This document shows, one piece after another, positions 9,043 through 18,181 of a DNA stretch of 64,000 nucleotides (the stretch's first letter is position 1; every line of letters starts with the position of its first letter). The stretch comes from Desulfovibrio cuneatus DSM 11391. GTDB lineage: Bacteria > Desulfobacterota > Desulfovibrionia > Desulfovibrionales > Desulfovibrionaceae. The position numbers and the translations under genes were made by a program. The stretch lies in contig NZ_KE387017.1 in assembly GCF_000430005.1 (NCBI RefSeq), forward strand, positions 191,715 through 255,714, given 5' to 3'. The notes beneath the pieces were generated by a model that made no database searches, was not told the DNA's origin, and saw nothing but the letters and a program-made list of their open reading frames with translations.

Positions 9043-9858
9043 ATGGGGAGCCTTGTAGTACCACAAGACGTAACGCAAAACATTGCAAGGGCGAAAGCGC
9101 TGTTCCGGCGTGATGAAGTCCTGCGTGGTTTTGACGCCCTTATTCTTGCCCTGGACGCGTATGAGCCAGCAAAGCTCATGGGGCGTTCCCGTTTTGAAGT
9201 GGAAGTGCTTATTACGGAATGTATGCAGGAAGTGAACCGAAACCCTTCAGTGCGTAAAATACTGGAAGCGCTGACTAAGTCGCCCAAGGCGACTGTTCCG
9301 TATGCACCGGGGGGCGAGGCAAAACTCAAAGCTTTGTTGCCTGTACTGCGCAAGGCCATTGCCGAAACAGCCAACCAGAAAGAACAAAAAGAGCAGGAAG
9401 AACGTGACCTGCGTAAAAATACCTTGCGTGACAAAGGCATAGCCTACTTAAAGGCCAAAGACCTGCCCCGTGGCAAGGCAGCCCTGCGCCGCCTGGCAGA
9501 TGAGTTTGGCGACGAGCAAGGCATTTATGTGCTGGTGGGGGGGCATCTTCTGGAAGCTGGTCTTTTTTATGATGCCGTTGAATTTCTGGAACTCTCCATA
9601 GAAAAGTTCCCACGGGACAGCAAGGCCTATGCCCTTGCCTCCAAATGCTACCTTGCCCTGCGGGAGTTTGGCAGCGCAGAAACGGTGTACGTAAAGGCCA
9701 TAAAGACGTTTGGGAAACACCCGGTTACCCTGACCAACCTTGCCAAGCTTTACCTTGCCTGGAATAAAAAAGATAAGGCCTTTGAAGCGGCCCAGGCAGC
9801 CCTTGGGCTGGACGCCAACAATGCAGAGGCTAAGGCTATTTTTGAAAAGCTCTCTTAG
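9043..9858 (+). CDS. Tetratricopeptide-repeat protein
   Basis: A soluble protein of 271 residues with no signal peptide. The first half is helical and charged, with a coiled coil around ANQKEQKEQEERDLRKNTL. The second half (about 145-271) carries consecutive TPR units, for example LLEAGLFYDAVEFLELSIEKFP, AYALASKCYLALREFGSAETVY and LTNLAKLYLAWNKKDKAFEAA. It is probably a protein-protein scaffold; the partner is unknown. ATG at 9043 has GGAAGGAT upstream. The stop TAG (9856-9858) is fused to the start of a dyad repeat. Confidence 0.75.
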   Translation: MGSLVVPQDVTQNIARAKALFRRDEVLRGFDALILALDAYEPAKLMGRSRFEVEVLITECMQEVNRNPSVRKILEALTKSPKATVPYAPGGEAKLKALLPVLRKAIAETANQKEQKEQEERDLRKNTLRDKGIAYLKAKDLPRGKAALRRLADEFGDEQGIYVLVGGHLLEAGLFYDAVEFLELSIEKFPRDSKAYALASKCYLALREFGSAETVYVKAIKTFGKHPVTLTNLAKLYLAWNKKDKAFEAAQAALGLDANNAEAKAIFEKLS

Positions 9859-10061
9859 GAAACGCTCATTTATTCCGTTTGGCGGCGTTGCTTCCTTTTT
9901 TGAGAAACAGTCGAGGACGGAAGAGTTGACTCGGCCCGTCCTGGGCCTCGGCCTTCGGCTCCCGCCTTTCAGGCGGTTCCCAATTCCGCTTTCCTGCGGA
10001 ATGGTCACTCCTGCTTCCCAAAAAACTCGCGCCTTGCCAAACGAAATAACTGAGCGTTTCC
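9858..10061. repeat. GGAAACGCT dyad repeat, copy B (long form)
   Basis: A 204-bp copy starting GGAAACGCTCATTTATTCCG at the TPR stop codon and ending ACTGAGCGTTTC. Its centre holds nested palindromes (CGGCCCGTCCTGGGCCTCGG, CCGCTTTCCTGCGG). It lies between the TPR gene and the DsrE-like gene and is the near-exact counterpart of copies at 22970 and 52591. Confidence 0.85.
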
Positions 10062-10128
10062 CGAGTGCCTGTAATACTGTCTTTTCCTTCCTGTTTTTGC
10101 CAATGATCACCAACGCAAGGAGCATGTC

Positions 10129-10476
10129 ATGAGCGATTTTACTGTGGTTTTTCATGTGGACAAAATTGACGGTTCCCTGGCGGTTGCAATGAACAACGCC
10201 ATTAATTACGCCAATGCCCTGCCAGGGCAGGCCTACCACATGGTGTTAGTGGTCAATTCAGCCGCGGTGAAGGAATTGGTGGCAGAAAAGGCCGCGCTTT
10301 TGGAAAAGTTGCAACCAGCCTTGGCCCTTGGGTTGGAAGTACGTGCCTGCCAGAATGCCCTTGCCGCTACAGGCACAGCGGCTGAACAGCTTTTTGCCGG
10401 GTGCCAGGTGGTGCCTGCGGGCATTGTGGAACTGGTACGCCTGCAAAAAAAGGGCTATGCCTATATTAAGCCCTAG
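10129..10476 (+). CDS. DsrE/DsrF-like small protein
   Basis: This 115-residue protein has the DsrE fold pattern: VFHVDKIDGSLAVAMNNAINYAN, the central strand HMVLVVNSAAVKEL, and a late VVPAGIVELVRLQKKGYAYIKP typical of the family. Relatives carry persulfide sulfur in sulfur metabolism. The candidate thiols here are Cys in VRACQNAL and in FAGCQVVP, the latter at the position often used by DsrE-like sulfur carriers. ATG at 10129 follows AAGGAGCATGTC. It is flanked by a repeat and a terminator, so it is probably monocistronic. Confidence 0.75.
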   Translation: MSDFTVVFHVDKIDGSLAVAMNNAINYANALPGQAYHMVLVVNSAAVKELVAEKAALLEKLQPALALGLEVRACQNALAATGTAAEQLFAGCQVVPAGIVELVRLQKKGYAYIKP

Positions 10477-10499
10477 CCCCGTACTCTTGTTCATGCTTG

Positions 10500-10541
10500 A
10501 TGGGGAACCGCTGCGTGCAGGGGTTCCCCATTTCTGTTGTT
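10500..10541 (+). terminator. Rho-independent terminator after the DsrE-like gene
   Basis: ATGGGGAACC pairs with GGTTCCCCAT around about ten bases and is followed by TTCTGTTGTTTG. It sits between convergent genes (DsrE-like on plus, methyltransferase on minus). Confidence 0.7.
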
Positions 10542-10549
10542 TGCCTTGG

Positions 10550-11275
10550 CTACACTTCCCGTTTATGCGTTAACCAGCCCCCAAACAACAGGGTTTGGTA
10601 AAAGCGCACCGGGGCGGTAAAGCCTGCGTCTTCCAGCAGGGCCAGTATGGTTTCTTCCGGGAGAAAAGCCACATCATTCTGCATATGCAAAAAGTCTTTG
10701 TGCATCTGCTCCGGGGCAAGGCCATGGGCGCAATAGCCCGTATGCCAGGCCGCAAACAATGCTTCGTGCTGCGGTGTGCCCGGCGTGCCGAACAGGTCTG
10801 CCACCACAAAGGGGGCACCCGGCTTCAAGCGGTGGGCAATATTTTGGAAGTAGGTCAGCCTGGCCTTGGGTTCTTTAATGAAATGGGCCACAAAAATAGA
10901 AGACGCTGCATCATACAGGTGCGGTGTTGTGCATTCTTGCAGAAAACCCTGAAAAAACGTGACGCGCTGCGCCATGCTGGCAGCAGTTACTTTTTTCTGG
11001 GCCAGGGCCAGCATTTCAGGGGAAAGGTCCACCGCCAGAAATTCCCAACCAGGGAATAGCCCCCCCAGAGTCACTACCTCCTCCCCTGTGCCTGCCCCTA
11101 CAGAAAGAAACCGCGCCTGGGGCGGTAATTCCGGCGTGGCGCTTTGTAGCAGGCTGGGCAACATGCTGTGCAGGGCGTTATACCCTGGGCAGAACAGGCG
11201 AATGCGCTTTTCATAGCGGGTTGCCATGGAGTCGTCAAAATGCCGTACTGGGTTGAAGGGCTTGAATGGTTGCAT
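10550..11275 (-). CDS. SAM-dependent class I methyltransferase
   Basis: The Rossmann methyltransferase motif I FLSVGAGTGEE (56-66) binds S-adenosylmethionine. The acidic motif II (EFLAVDLSPEMLALAQKK) and post-motif (GAPFVVADLFG) follow at normal spacing. At 241 residues it resembles CmoA/UbiE-like enzymes that act on small molecules; the substrate is unknown. ATG at 11275 has AGGGAAAG upstream and lies nine bases after the XpaC-like gene, so the two are co-transcribed. Confidence 0.8.
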   Translation of the reverse strand: MQPFKPFNPVRHFDDSMATRYEKRIRLFCPGYNALHSMLPSLLQSATPELPPQARFLSVGAGTGEEVVTLGGLFPGWEFLAVDLSPEMLALAQKKVTAASMAQRVTFFQGFLQECTTPHLYDAASSIFVAHFIKEPKARLTYFQNIAHRLKPGAPFVVADLFGTPGTPQHEALFAAWHTGYCAHGLAPEQMHKDFLHMQNDVAFLPEETILALLEDAGFTAPVRFYQTLLFGGWLTHKREV

Positions 11276-11284
11276 GGTCTTTCC

Positions 11285-12529
11285 CTAATGGCCCTGCATG
11301 GAAAGCAACCTCTCCAGGACTTTTAACTCTGCGGAATAGAGCTCTGCTTCATGGCGGGTGAGGCGGGTGTATTCTTCTGCAAAGGCTGTGCTGAGGCGGC
11401 CCAGCAGTTCACGGCTTTTTTGGGCCAGGGCGTAGGCTTCGGTGTCCACTTCCGAGGCGGTGTGCAGGCGGGCGCACTCTTCAGCTACGCGCACAGCCGC
11501 AGTGCCATAGCGTTGCATAAAGCGCTCCATGGTGCCCAATTGGCTGGCATCTTTTTCCAGCACAGCCAGTATGTTGTGCATGCTGGCATGAATGCTGTCT
11601 ACGTGCACCTGTTCACGCGGGGCAAGGCGGGTGCGTGTTTGCAGCAGTGTTGCCGCCATTTCCCAGTAAGGAACAAGGCGTTTTTCCTGTATGGTGCCTG
11701 CCAGGGGGGGGCTGGTGTTGCCAATGGGGGCTTTGCCCACCATAACCTTGGTAAGCTGGCTGTTAATATCTTCCATGCTGTCTAGCAGCCGTTGGCCTTT
11801 TTCGTCCCACTGTTCCGGGTTGGGCAGACGGGCCGTGTGGCTTACCCGGCGGGTGATGCTTTCCACCTGCACAATAAGGGGGGCATCTTCCGGTGCTGCG
11901 CCAAGCCTGTACTGGAGGGCAGTTTCACAATTCACCACCAGTGTTTTCAGGGCGTTGTCCAGCATAACCGGGTAGCGGCGTTGGGCTGTCAGGTGGTGTA
12001 ATTCTTTCAGGCAGCGTTGTAGCATGCCCCGGTAAATGGGGGCGCTGCGCAGCTTTATGTAAATAAGTGTGGTGAGGTAGCTGGTAACGCCCGCCGCTGC
12101 CAGCACAAGGGCTGCCCGCCCGGCCAGGGGCGTATTCTGGCCCATAAGGCACAGGAGTAGCCAGGGCAGAGCCGCCCATTCCCACCCTATTTTTCCTTTG
12201 AATAGCAGTAAGCGCTGTACCCAGGTTTGGCACCCGCCCCACAGCAGGGCATAAGGCAGGGGCAGGCCAAGGGCAAGGCTTACCCCTACCTGGGCAATGC
12301 CTGCCAGCACGGGGAACAGCCAGCGCGGGTCTGCACCCATGCCCCGTGGCACAAGGCACACAACCCCCACATAACTGCTGAGGAATACTTTGACCCCGCC
12401 CATGAAGGAACCACCACCAGATTCCGGCTGGCTGGCAGAAAAAATGGCGGCAGCCACCAGGGCAGCCGTATGCACCACAAGGCGCATGCCCACGCCCTTG
12501 ATAAATCGGGTAAGCCATTCAAGGTTCAC
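11285..12529 (-). CDS. XpaC-like membrane protein paired with TelA
   Basis: The N terminus has about six hydrophobic helices (residues 15-160). A cytoplasmic helical domain then ends in AELYSAELKVLERLLSMQG. That ending matches the XpaC (5-bromo-4-chloroindolyl phosphate hydrolysis) family signature, in which a final helix reads DxSAEIxVLExMLKxDG. XpaC-family genes usually neighbour telA, and telA lies directly upstream on the same strand. The six-helix N terminus is larger than the two-helix form I know and recalls FUSC-type membrane bundles, so a FUSC assignment is the alternative. ATG at 12529 follows CAGGAGTAACG. Confidence 0.6.
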   Translation of the reverse strand: MNLEWLTRFIKGVGMRLVVHTAALVAAAIFSASQPESGGGSFMGGVKVFLSSYVGVVCLVPRGMGADPRWLFPVLAGIAQVGVSLALGLPLPYALLWGGCQTWVQRLLLFKGKIGWEWAALPWLLLCLMGQNTPLAGRAALVLAAAGVTSYLTTLIYIKLRSAPIYRGMLQRCLKELHHLTAQRRYPVMLDNALKTLVVNCETALQYRLGAAPEDAPLIVQVESITRRVSHTARLPNPEQWDEKGQRLLDSMEDINSQLTKVMVGKAPIGNTSPPLAGTIQEKRLVPYWEMAATLLQTRTRLAPREQVHVDSIHASMHNILAVLEKDASQLGTMERFMQRYGTAAVRVAEECARLHTASEVDTEAYALAQKSRELLGRLSTAFAEEYTRLTRHEAELYSAELKVLERLLSMQGH

Positions 12530-12570
12530 ACGTTACTCCTGTATCAAGATGATAAAGGGAAAATCCATTG

Positions 12571-12839
12571 GGGAGGCTCTGCCTCCCCATCCGCCACATT
12601 TTTTCGCTCGGGCTTCGTGGAGATGTGCGGGTCAGCAAAGCTGCCCGCACCCTCCGCCCTCACTCCACGGCTCGCTACGCTCGCGACTGCCGTCGGCTTA
12701 AAGGGCATGATTGACTCGGCCCCTCCTGGGGCTCGGCCTTCGGCTACCGCCCATTTGCGTTCAGCTTTTCGCTACGCGAAAAACTGAACGCAAATGGGGG
12801 TCAAGGGGAATCATTCCCCTTGCAGGGGGGGAGGGGGAC
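12571..12839. repeat. Composite repeat with several strong hairpins
   Basis: The gap between telA and the XpaC-like gene is almost wholly repetitive. It holds GGGGAGGC/GCCTCCCC (12571-12589) and the TCGGGCTTCGTGGAGATGTG module with CCACGGCTCGCTACGCTCGC (12599-12705). A hairpin with ATTTGCGTTCAGCTTTTCGC arms is at 12753-12796, and GGGGGACAGCGTCCCCC is at the right edge. The same parts recur in inverse order at 42171-42330. Confidence 0.8.
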
Positions 12840-12848
12840 AGCGTCCCC

Positions 12849-14003
12849 CTATTTAGTAATAGCGTCCTGCGGGCCGGAGGCCATGGCAATGGTGGCTTCA
12901 GTTTTTGCGGCAGCCAGGGAGGTGAGGCGCTCGCGCAGGGTGCGTTCCATCTCTTGCAGTTCTTGTTCTGCGGCGTGGCGTTTTTCGCTGCCTTCCTGGG
13001 AAATGCGCAGTGTTTCTTCAATGCTGGAAATGAGTCGCTTGTGTGTTTCGCGCAGTGTTTCCATATCTACCACCGGGCGTTCCGCTTCACGGGCGGTGCT
13101 TATGGTGGCTTCTTCCAGCATGGCGGAGTTTTTGCGCAAGAGCTCATTGGTGGTGTCTGCCACTTTGCGTTGCAGGGCGGCTGCCCCGCGCTGGCCGTGC
13201 AGGGAAAGGGCCAGTACCATCTGGCTTTTCCAAATGGGAATGGTGGTGAGCACGCTGGTTTGAATTTTTTCCGCCAGAGTCTGGTTGTTGCTTTGCATAA
13301 GTCGTATTTGGGGGGCTGTTTGCACAGTCACGGTGCGGGAAATTTCCAGGTCGTGAACGCGGCGTTCAAAGCGGTTCACCCGTTCGGCAAAGTCGCGCAC
13401 CTGTTGGGCCAGCATGGTGTCGCCCGTTTTCTCGGCTTCTTCTTTCAGGCGGGGCAATTCCTGGGTGCGGGCTTCTTCCAGGCGCTGTTTGCCGGCGGCA
13501 ATGGCCAGGGTGAGGTCGTTATAAAAGGCCTTGTTGTGCTGGTATAGTTGCTCCAGCACTTCAATATCTACCATGAGCCCCTGCATGGTGGCGTCAAGGG
13601 TGGTAGCCACGGTGTCTACCTGCTCTGACAGGGTGGAAAACCGGGCCAGGGTGCGTTCTGCTGTGGAAAAAAGGGAACCAATTACCGGCAGGCGTTCCAG
13701 CATGCCAGGTTCATGCCCAGCCAGGGCGGTCACATCCACGTCGTTTAGGTGGGCCATAAGGCCGGAAAGTGTTTGCCCTACGGGGCCTGCGTCTTTGGCC
13801 CGCACTTTTGCCAGTAAGCCGTCGGCAAAGCGGGCAATTTCTGTCATGGTTTCTGCACCGTAGGTAATGGAAAGAGAAGGGTCGGCAAAATTGATGGAAG
13901 CCGCAAGGCTGGCTACCTTTGCTTCAATCTCAGGCGTGTGGGCCTGGGCTTCGGGCAGAGTCTCGTTCAGGGCAGGTGTATTGGCAGGCTCAAGGGTAGA
14001 CAT
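12849..14003 (-). CDS. telA: Toxic anion resistance protein, TelA family
   Basis: A 384-residue, mostly helical soluble protein. It has the TelA core: FADGLLAKVRAKDAGPVGQTLSGL, then a conserved LERLPVIGSLFSTAERTLARF with long coiled-coil arms, and VQTAPQIRLMQSNNQTLAEKIQTSVLTTIPIWKSQ, the most conserved family segment. TelA (KlaA) was first linked to tellurite resistance; its cell role is probably envelope stress. ATG at 14003 has AAGGAGC seven bases upstream, better than an ATG seven codons earlier. It forms an operon with the XpaC-like gene across a 320-bp repeat. Confidence 0.85.
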   Translation of the reverse strand: MSTLEPANTPALNETLPEAQAHTPEIEAKVASLAASINFADPSLSITYGAETMTEIARFADGLLAKVRAKDAGPVGQTLSGLMAHLNDVDVTALAGHEPGMLERLPVIGSLFSTAERTLARFSTLSEQVDTVATTLDATMQGLMVDIEVLEQLYQHNKAFYNDLTLAIAAGKQRLEEARTQELPRLKEEAEKTGDTMLAQQVRDFAERVNRFERRVHDLEISRTVTVQTAPQIRLMQSNNQTLAEKIQTSVLTTIPIWKSQMVLALSLHGQRGAAALQRKVADTTNELLRKNSAMLEEATISTAREAERPVVDMETLRETHKRLISSIEETLRISQEGSEKRHAAEQELQEMERTLRERLTSLAAAKTEATIAMASGPQDAITK

Positions 14004-14093
14004 AAGAGCTCCTTGGTGTGGCATGGGGAGTAAAGGATATAATGTAGCTATGCGGGTGAGGAAGTCAATAACAGGCTGAAATTCCCTGCCTGA

Positions 14094-14582
14094 TCAAGCA
14101 AGCTCAGGGGTAAGGGCAAACGCCCCTGCCTGCTCCAGGGCTGCGGCGCACTCGTCCATTTCCGGGCCGTGGTCAAAACCTGCCAGGTGGGCCATGCCAT
14201 GGGCCAGCAGGTGCAGGCAGTGTTCTGCTAGGGGCTGCCCATATAAAAACGCTTCCCGGCGCAGGGTGTGCACCCCCAGGGCAAGGGAACCCAGCAAAGG
14301 CGTTGCGGCAGTGGATTGTGGCGGCAAGGAGTGGGGCGTGCCCGCGGGAAAGGAAAGCACATTGGTGGGGCCGGGCAGGCCCATGGCTTCGTGGTTAAGC
14401 CGGGCCATGGCTGCGTCGGAAAGAACCAGCAGTTCCACGGCAGTGGGGGGCTCTGCCGTGGAATGCTGCATGGGTAGCAACACACCTGCCATGGCTTGCA
14501 GTACAAGGGAAATTTCCTTGTTACTTAGGGGCATGGCGTGCATAACCCCTGGCTGTGCATGAATAAGCACCCCAGGTTGCAT
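14094..14582 (-). CDS. ybeY: Endoribonuclease YbeY
   Basis: YbeY is the zinc-dependent RNase for 16S rRNA 3' end maturation and ribosome quality control. The metal motif H-x3-H-x5-H is H128, H132 and H138 in HLLAHGMAHLAGFDHG. The NVLSFPAG strand (74-81) is also typical. At 162 residues it is family length. It starts two bases after the stop of the HD hydrolase and ends the phoH operon. No strong ribosome site is visible, which suggests coupling. Confidence 0.88.
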   Translation of the reverse strand: MQPGVLIHAQPGVMHAMPLSNKEISLVLQAMAGVLLPMQHSTAEPPTAVELLVLSDAAMARLNHEAMGLPGPTNVLSFPAGTPHSLPPQSTAATPLLGSLALGVHTLRREAFLYGQPLAEHCLHLLAHGMAHLAGFDHGPEMDECAAALEQAGAFALTPELA

Positions 14583-14584
14583 GG

Positions 14585-16846
14585 CTATGCCTTTGGTGCA
14601 GGTGTGGCCGGGGTGGCCACTGGCATGCTGCCACTTTGGCTTGGGTAGGCAATGCGCTGGTGGAACATGCCCCGCAAGACTTTATGGAAGTTTTCGCCAA
14701 TGATATCAATATCACGGAAGGTCAGGTCCGTTTCATCCAACTGGCCTTCGGCGTATACCTTTTTCAGCATGGTATCAATGTGCGCCCGCAGTTTGCCGTG
14801 GGTGGGGTCGTGCAGGGCGCGGCTTGAAGCTTCTGTGACGTCTGCCAGCATTACAATGCCCGCTTCTTTTGTTTGCGGCTTTGGCCCCGGGTAGCGGAAA
14901 TCTTCCTCTGCCGGGGGAATGGCTTCATTCAGGGCCAGTGCTTTCTGGTAAAAATAGCGAATAACGCTGCTGCCGTGGTGCTGGCGGATAATTTCTGTCA
15001 CTTCTGGGCCAAGCCTGTGCTGTATGCCAAGTTCTTCTCCCTGCTTGGTATGGGAAATAAGAATAAGGGCACTCATGGAAGGGGTGAGGCGGTCGTGGGG
15101 GTTGCTGGTGTTAAATTGGTTTTCAATAAAATACTGGGCTTTGGCAATTTTACCAATGTCGTGGTATAGGGCCGCCACTTTGCACAGCAGGCTGTTGGCC
15201 CCCACGGCTTCTGCCGCAGCTTCCACCATGTTGGCCACAATGAGGGAGTGGTGGTAGGTGCCCGGTGCGTTGAGCATCAGCTCACGCAGAATGGGCTGCT
15301 CCAGGTTCATAAGCTCCATAAGACGGAAACGGGTGGTGTAACCAAATACCGATTCCGCAATGGGGGCCAGGGCAAACAGCAGGGTCATGGCGAAAAATGA
15401 ACCAATGCCAATGCAGAACGCTTCTGTTAAGAAGCGGTTGGAACTGCCCCCGTCCAGCAGGGTGGTGGCCAGCCACAGGGTGAACATGCCCAGGGTAAGG
15501 GGCACGAAGCTTTTCACAAAGGCCCGCCGGCTGGAGGTGTGCAGGGTGAGGGATGCGTTGAGCAGCCCCCCCAGAAGGTAGAAAATGAACAGCCCCACCC
15601 CGGCCTGGCTCATGACAGTGCAGAAAAAGGCCAGCATAAGGCCTGCCAGAATATGGCTGCGAATGGGGAGCACCAGGGCAAACAGGGCGGCGGCCCCTGC
15701 TGTGGGCACGGCATACACCAGGCTTTCAGGGGTAAAGGTAGGGGAAACGGCGGTGAGCTTGTTGCTTACCACCATAATGGCCAAAGGCAACAGGGAGAAA
15801 AAGAAGAGCACTGCGCCAATAAAAATAAAGTCGCGCCGGGTAACCGGGGGCAATTGCAGGCGGCAGGGGGAAACCAACAACCCAAGGGAAAGCAGGGTGC
15901 CGCACATGGCAATGCCCAGAAAACGCGGGGTATCAAACCGTTTTTTCTGCTCTTTCAGCAGGGCCTGCATTTTAATTTGCTGTTCTCTGGTAACCTTTTG
16001 CCCTTGGCGAATAATCAGTTCCCCGCGTTGCACAAGGTGCATAACCGGTTCACTGCTTTGTTCCAGTTGCTCAATGCTCTTGTTGGTAATGTCATAGTTG
16101 GGGGCAATGGTGGGGCGCAAATAGCGCGAAACAGCCAGGGCAAACAGCTTTTTGGCAGGGTTGGGAACAGGCAGTTCCTTAATGGCCCGGCTAATGGAAA
16201 GTTCCAGTGCCTTTAAGTCGGGCACAGAATATACGTCTTGCAGCACGCGTTCTTCACCGCTGGTGATGGAGCGAATAATGAGGCCACCCTCTTTATAGGG
16301 CAGCACCATGCGCATGTCTGGCAGCACGCCTTCACGCAGTTGCTGTTCAATGTTCGGCATAACCCGGTTTAAAAACAGGTCTTGCACCCGTGGCTCTGCC
16401 AGGGCGGTTATGCTTTCCATGGGAATGTCTTCATTGAGGGTTTCCAACAGGTGCTGGCGCAAGGCCTGCCTGTCTTCTTCGGTAGCTGCTTTATTGATAT
16501 CAATAAAGAGCTGGCGTACTTCCCTGTGGAATAATTCTTCCGGTGCCACAATTTGGTCGCAAATAAGCGGGTGGCTTTGGCGCAGGGCTTTTTTGCGTGC
16601 GGCAGTGGCGGCTTTGTCTTCAAACAGAAAGCTTTGTTCTGCCACCACGTCGCGCGGGGCAATTTCCCCTGCCAGAATAACGCTGGAAGGGGCGGAAAAG
16701 TTAATGCTGCCAAGGGCAGAAAGGGCCACAACAACCAGCAGCAAAAAGGCATAGCCCCTGTCTGGCAGGCGTGTAAAAACACGCCGCCACACAAGCTGCA
16801 TGGGGGAGGGTGCCTTATCGGGTATGGGACTTTTCGTACTGCTCAT
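14585..16846 (-). CDS. 7TM-HD (YqfF/PgpH-type) membrane phosphohydrolase
   Basis: The order is: an N-terminal helix (33-46); an extracytoplasmic 7TMR-HDED domain (50-305) with AEQSFLFEDKAATAARKKA; about seven membrane helices (308-500); and a cytoplasmic HD domain with H532/H533, YHDIGKIAKAQYF (HD at 562-563), HH at 623-624 and D669 in MLADVTEASSR. Family members of this kind, such as Listeria PgpH, degrade cyclic-di-AMP. That is the likely reaction here, but it is inferred. ATG at 16846 overlaps the end of phoH by 32 bases; ATG at 16801 is a shorter alternative. The position between phoH and ybeY is conserved in many bacteria. Confidence 0.88.
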   Translation of the reverse strand: MSSTKSPIPDKAPSPMQLVWRRVFTRLPDRGYAFLLLVVVALSALGSINFSAPSSVILAGEIAPRDVVAEQSFLFEDKAATAARKKALRQSHPLICDQIVAPEELFHREVRQLFIDINKAATEEDRQALRQHLLETLNEDIPMESITALAEPRVQDLFLNRVMPNIEQQLREGVLPDMRMVLPYKEGGLIIRSITSGEERVLQDVYSVPDLKALELSISRAIKELPVPNPAKKLFALAVSRYLRPTIAPNYDITNKSIEQLEQSSEPVMHLVQRGELIIRQGQKVTREQQIKMQALLKEQKKRFDTPRFLGIAMCGTLLSLGLLVSPCRLQLPPVTRRDFIFIGAVLFFFSLLPLAIMVVSNKLTAVSPTFTPESLVYAVPTAGAAALFALVLPIRSHILAGLMLAFFCTVMSQAGVGLFIFYLLGGLLNASLTLHTSSRRAFVKSFVPLTLGMFTLWLATTLLDGGSSNRFLTEAFCIGIGSFFAMTLLFALAPIAESVFGYTTRFRLMELMNLEQPILRELMLNAPGTYHHSLIVANMVEAAAEAVGANSLLCKVAALYHDIGKIAKAQYFIENQFNTSNPHDRLTPSMSALILISHTKQGEELGIQHRLGPEVTEIIRQHHGSSVIRYFYQKALALNEAIPPAEEDFRYPGPKPQTKEAGIVMLADVTEASSRALHDPTHGKLRAHIDTMLKKVYAEGQLDETDLTFRDIDIIGENFHKVLRGMFHQRIAYPSQSGSMPVATPATPAPKA

Positions 16847-17771
16847 AGGCGTGGATTATGCGGCCAACCAAAGGGTGACGGATAACATCTTCATGGTGGA
16901 AACGAACCTGGGCTACCCCTTCCACATTGTTCAAAACGTCAAGAATTTGCACAAGGCCGGAATGTGTTTTTCTGCCATTTTCAGGCAGGTCAATTTGGGT
17001 TGTGTCGCCAGTAATAACAGCGCGTGAACCGTAGCCAAGGCGGGTAACAAACATTTTCATTTGTTCCACCGTGGTGTTTTGGGCTTCATCCAGAATAATA
17101 AAGGCGTTGCTTAAGGTGCGGCCCCGCATAAACGCCAGGGGGGCAATTTCAATAACGCCCGTTTCCATCATTTCCGTTACCCGGTCAAAGTCCAGCATGT
17201 CGTGCAGGGCGTCGTACAGGGGGCGTAAATAGGGGTTCACTTTCTGGGCCATGTCGCCGGGCAGGAAGCCAAGGCGCTCCCCCGCTTCCACTGCCGGGCG
17301 CGTAAGCACAATGCGGCGCACCCGTTTAGCCACCAGCATGGAAAGGCCAATGGCCACGGCAAGGTAGGTTTTGCCTGTGCCTGCCGGGCCTTCCGCAATG
17401 GTCAGGTCGTGGTTACGCACCGCGTCTACATAAAGCCGCTGGCTAAGGGTTTTTGGGGCAATGGTTTTGCGGGGCGAGGCAATAAACACCGACTCCAGGA
17501 AGACTTTTTTTATGTCTGTTCCCGGTGCGCGCCGCAAGGCACCCCAGGCGTGGCGTATGTCTTGCGGGGAAAACGTGGCCCCGCTTTTGGCAAGGGCATA
17601 CAGTTGCAGCAGCAGGTTTTTGGCTGTTTGCAGGGCGTCTTCTTCACCCCGCAACACAAGGGTGGTGCCTGTGGTTGCAAGCTCCAAGCCTGAAAGCTCT
17701 GCCAAAAGGGAAATATGGCTGTTTTGTGGGCCGAACAGTTGATTCGCCAGGGGGGCTTCATCAAACTGCAA
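16815..17771 (-). CDS. phoH: PhoH-like ATPase
   Basis: A cytosolic P-loop ATPase of 318 residues with Walker A GPAGTGKT (128-135), the PhoH motif LTRPAVEAGERLGFLPGD, Walker B FIILDEAQNTT and MKMFVTRLGYGSRAVITGD. The family is tied to RNA handling and works beside YbeY. The only usable start is TTG at 17771: the frame upstream closes at a TAA within 25 bases, with a GGAG about 27 bases before the TTG. It is the first gene of the phoH - HD hydrolase - ybeY operon. Confidence 0.88.
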   Translation of the reverse strand: MQFDEAPLANQLFGPQNSHISLLAELSGLELATTGTTLVLRGEEDALQTAKNLLLQLYALAKSGATFSPQDIRHAWGALRRAPGTDIKKVFLESVFIASPRKTIAPKTLSQRLYVDAVRNHDLTIAEGPAGTGKTYLAVAIGLSMLVAKRVRRIVLTRPAVEAGERLGFLPGDMAQKVNPYLRPLYDALHDMLDFDRVTEMMETGVIEIAPLAFMRGRTLSNAFIILDEAQNTTVEQMKMFVTRLGYGSRAVITGDTTQIDLPENGRKTHSGLVQILDVLNNVEGVAQVRFHHEDVIRHPLVGRIIHAYEQYEKSHTR

Positions 17772-17955
17772 GGTGTTTTCGGTGGTATCTATTAGTTACT
17801 CCTGGGCAAGCCGGGTGCAGTGTAACAAAATTTTGACACAAAGTGTGGGTGCCATGGGCTGTTTAGCCCTTCTGTTACTGTGTGAGGCTGGCATGATAAT
17901 GCCAAATATGCTGTGCGTCCATAGCTATTTTGCAAAATACTCATTAACGAATTAA

Positions 17956-18003
17956 CTATGCATACTATTTTGCTAGTTGGCACAGTGTATGCATAGTTTT
18001 TTA
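17956..18003 (+). promoter_or_regulatory. Perfect 10-bp inverted repeat followed by a T run
   Basis: CTATGCATAC (17956-17965) and GTATGCATAG (17987-17996) are perfect inverses around 21 bases, then TTTTTT. It lies in the 410-bp gap between divergent phoH and the unknown gene at 18182. It could be an operator, or the terminator of a small leader RNA. No other feature is clear in this gap. Confidence 0.45.
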
Positions 18004-18181
18004 CATTCCGAGTGCTCTCAGGCGTTTTCCCTGCGCTCATCCATTTCCACCAGGTGCAAATGGCTGCCCCCCTTGGCAGCGTATACGGTTTTCCGTACGG
18101 AGTGTTGCTTTGGCTGGTGGTTCACTTTTATTGCCCAGGTTTGCTGTGGGAGCAGGCGTGGGCTGTTTGAAGGAGAATGCT

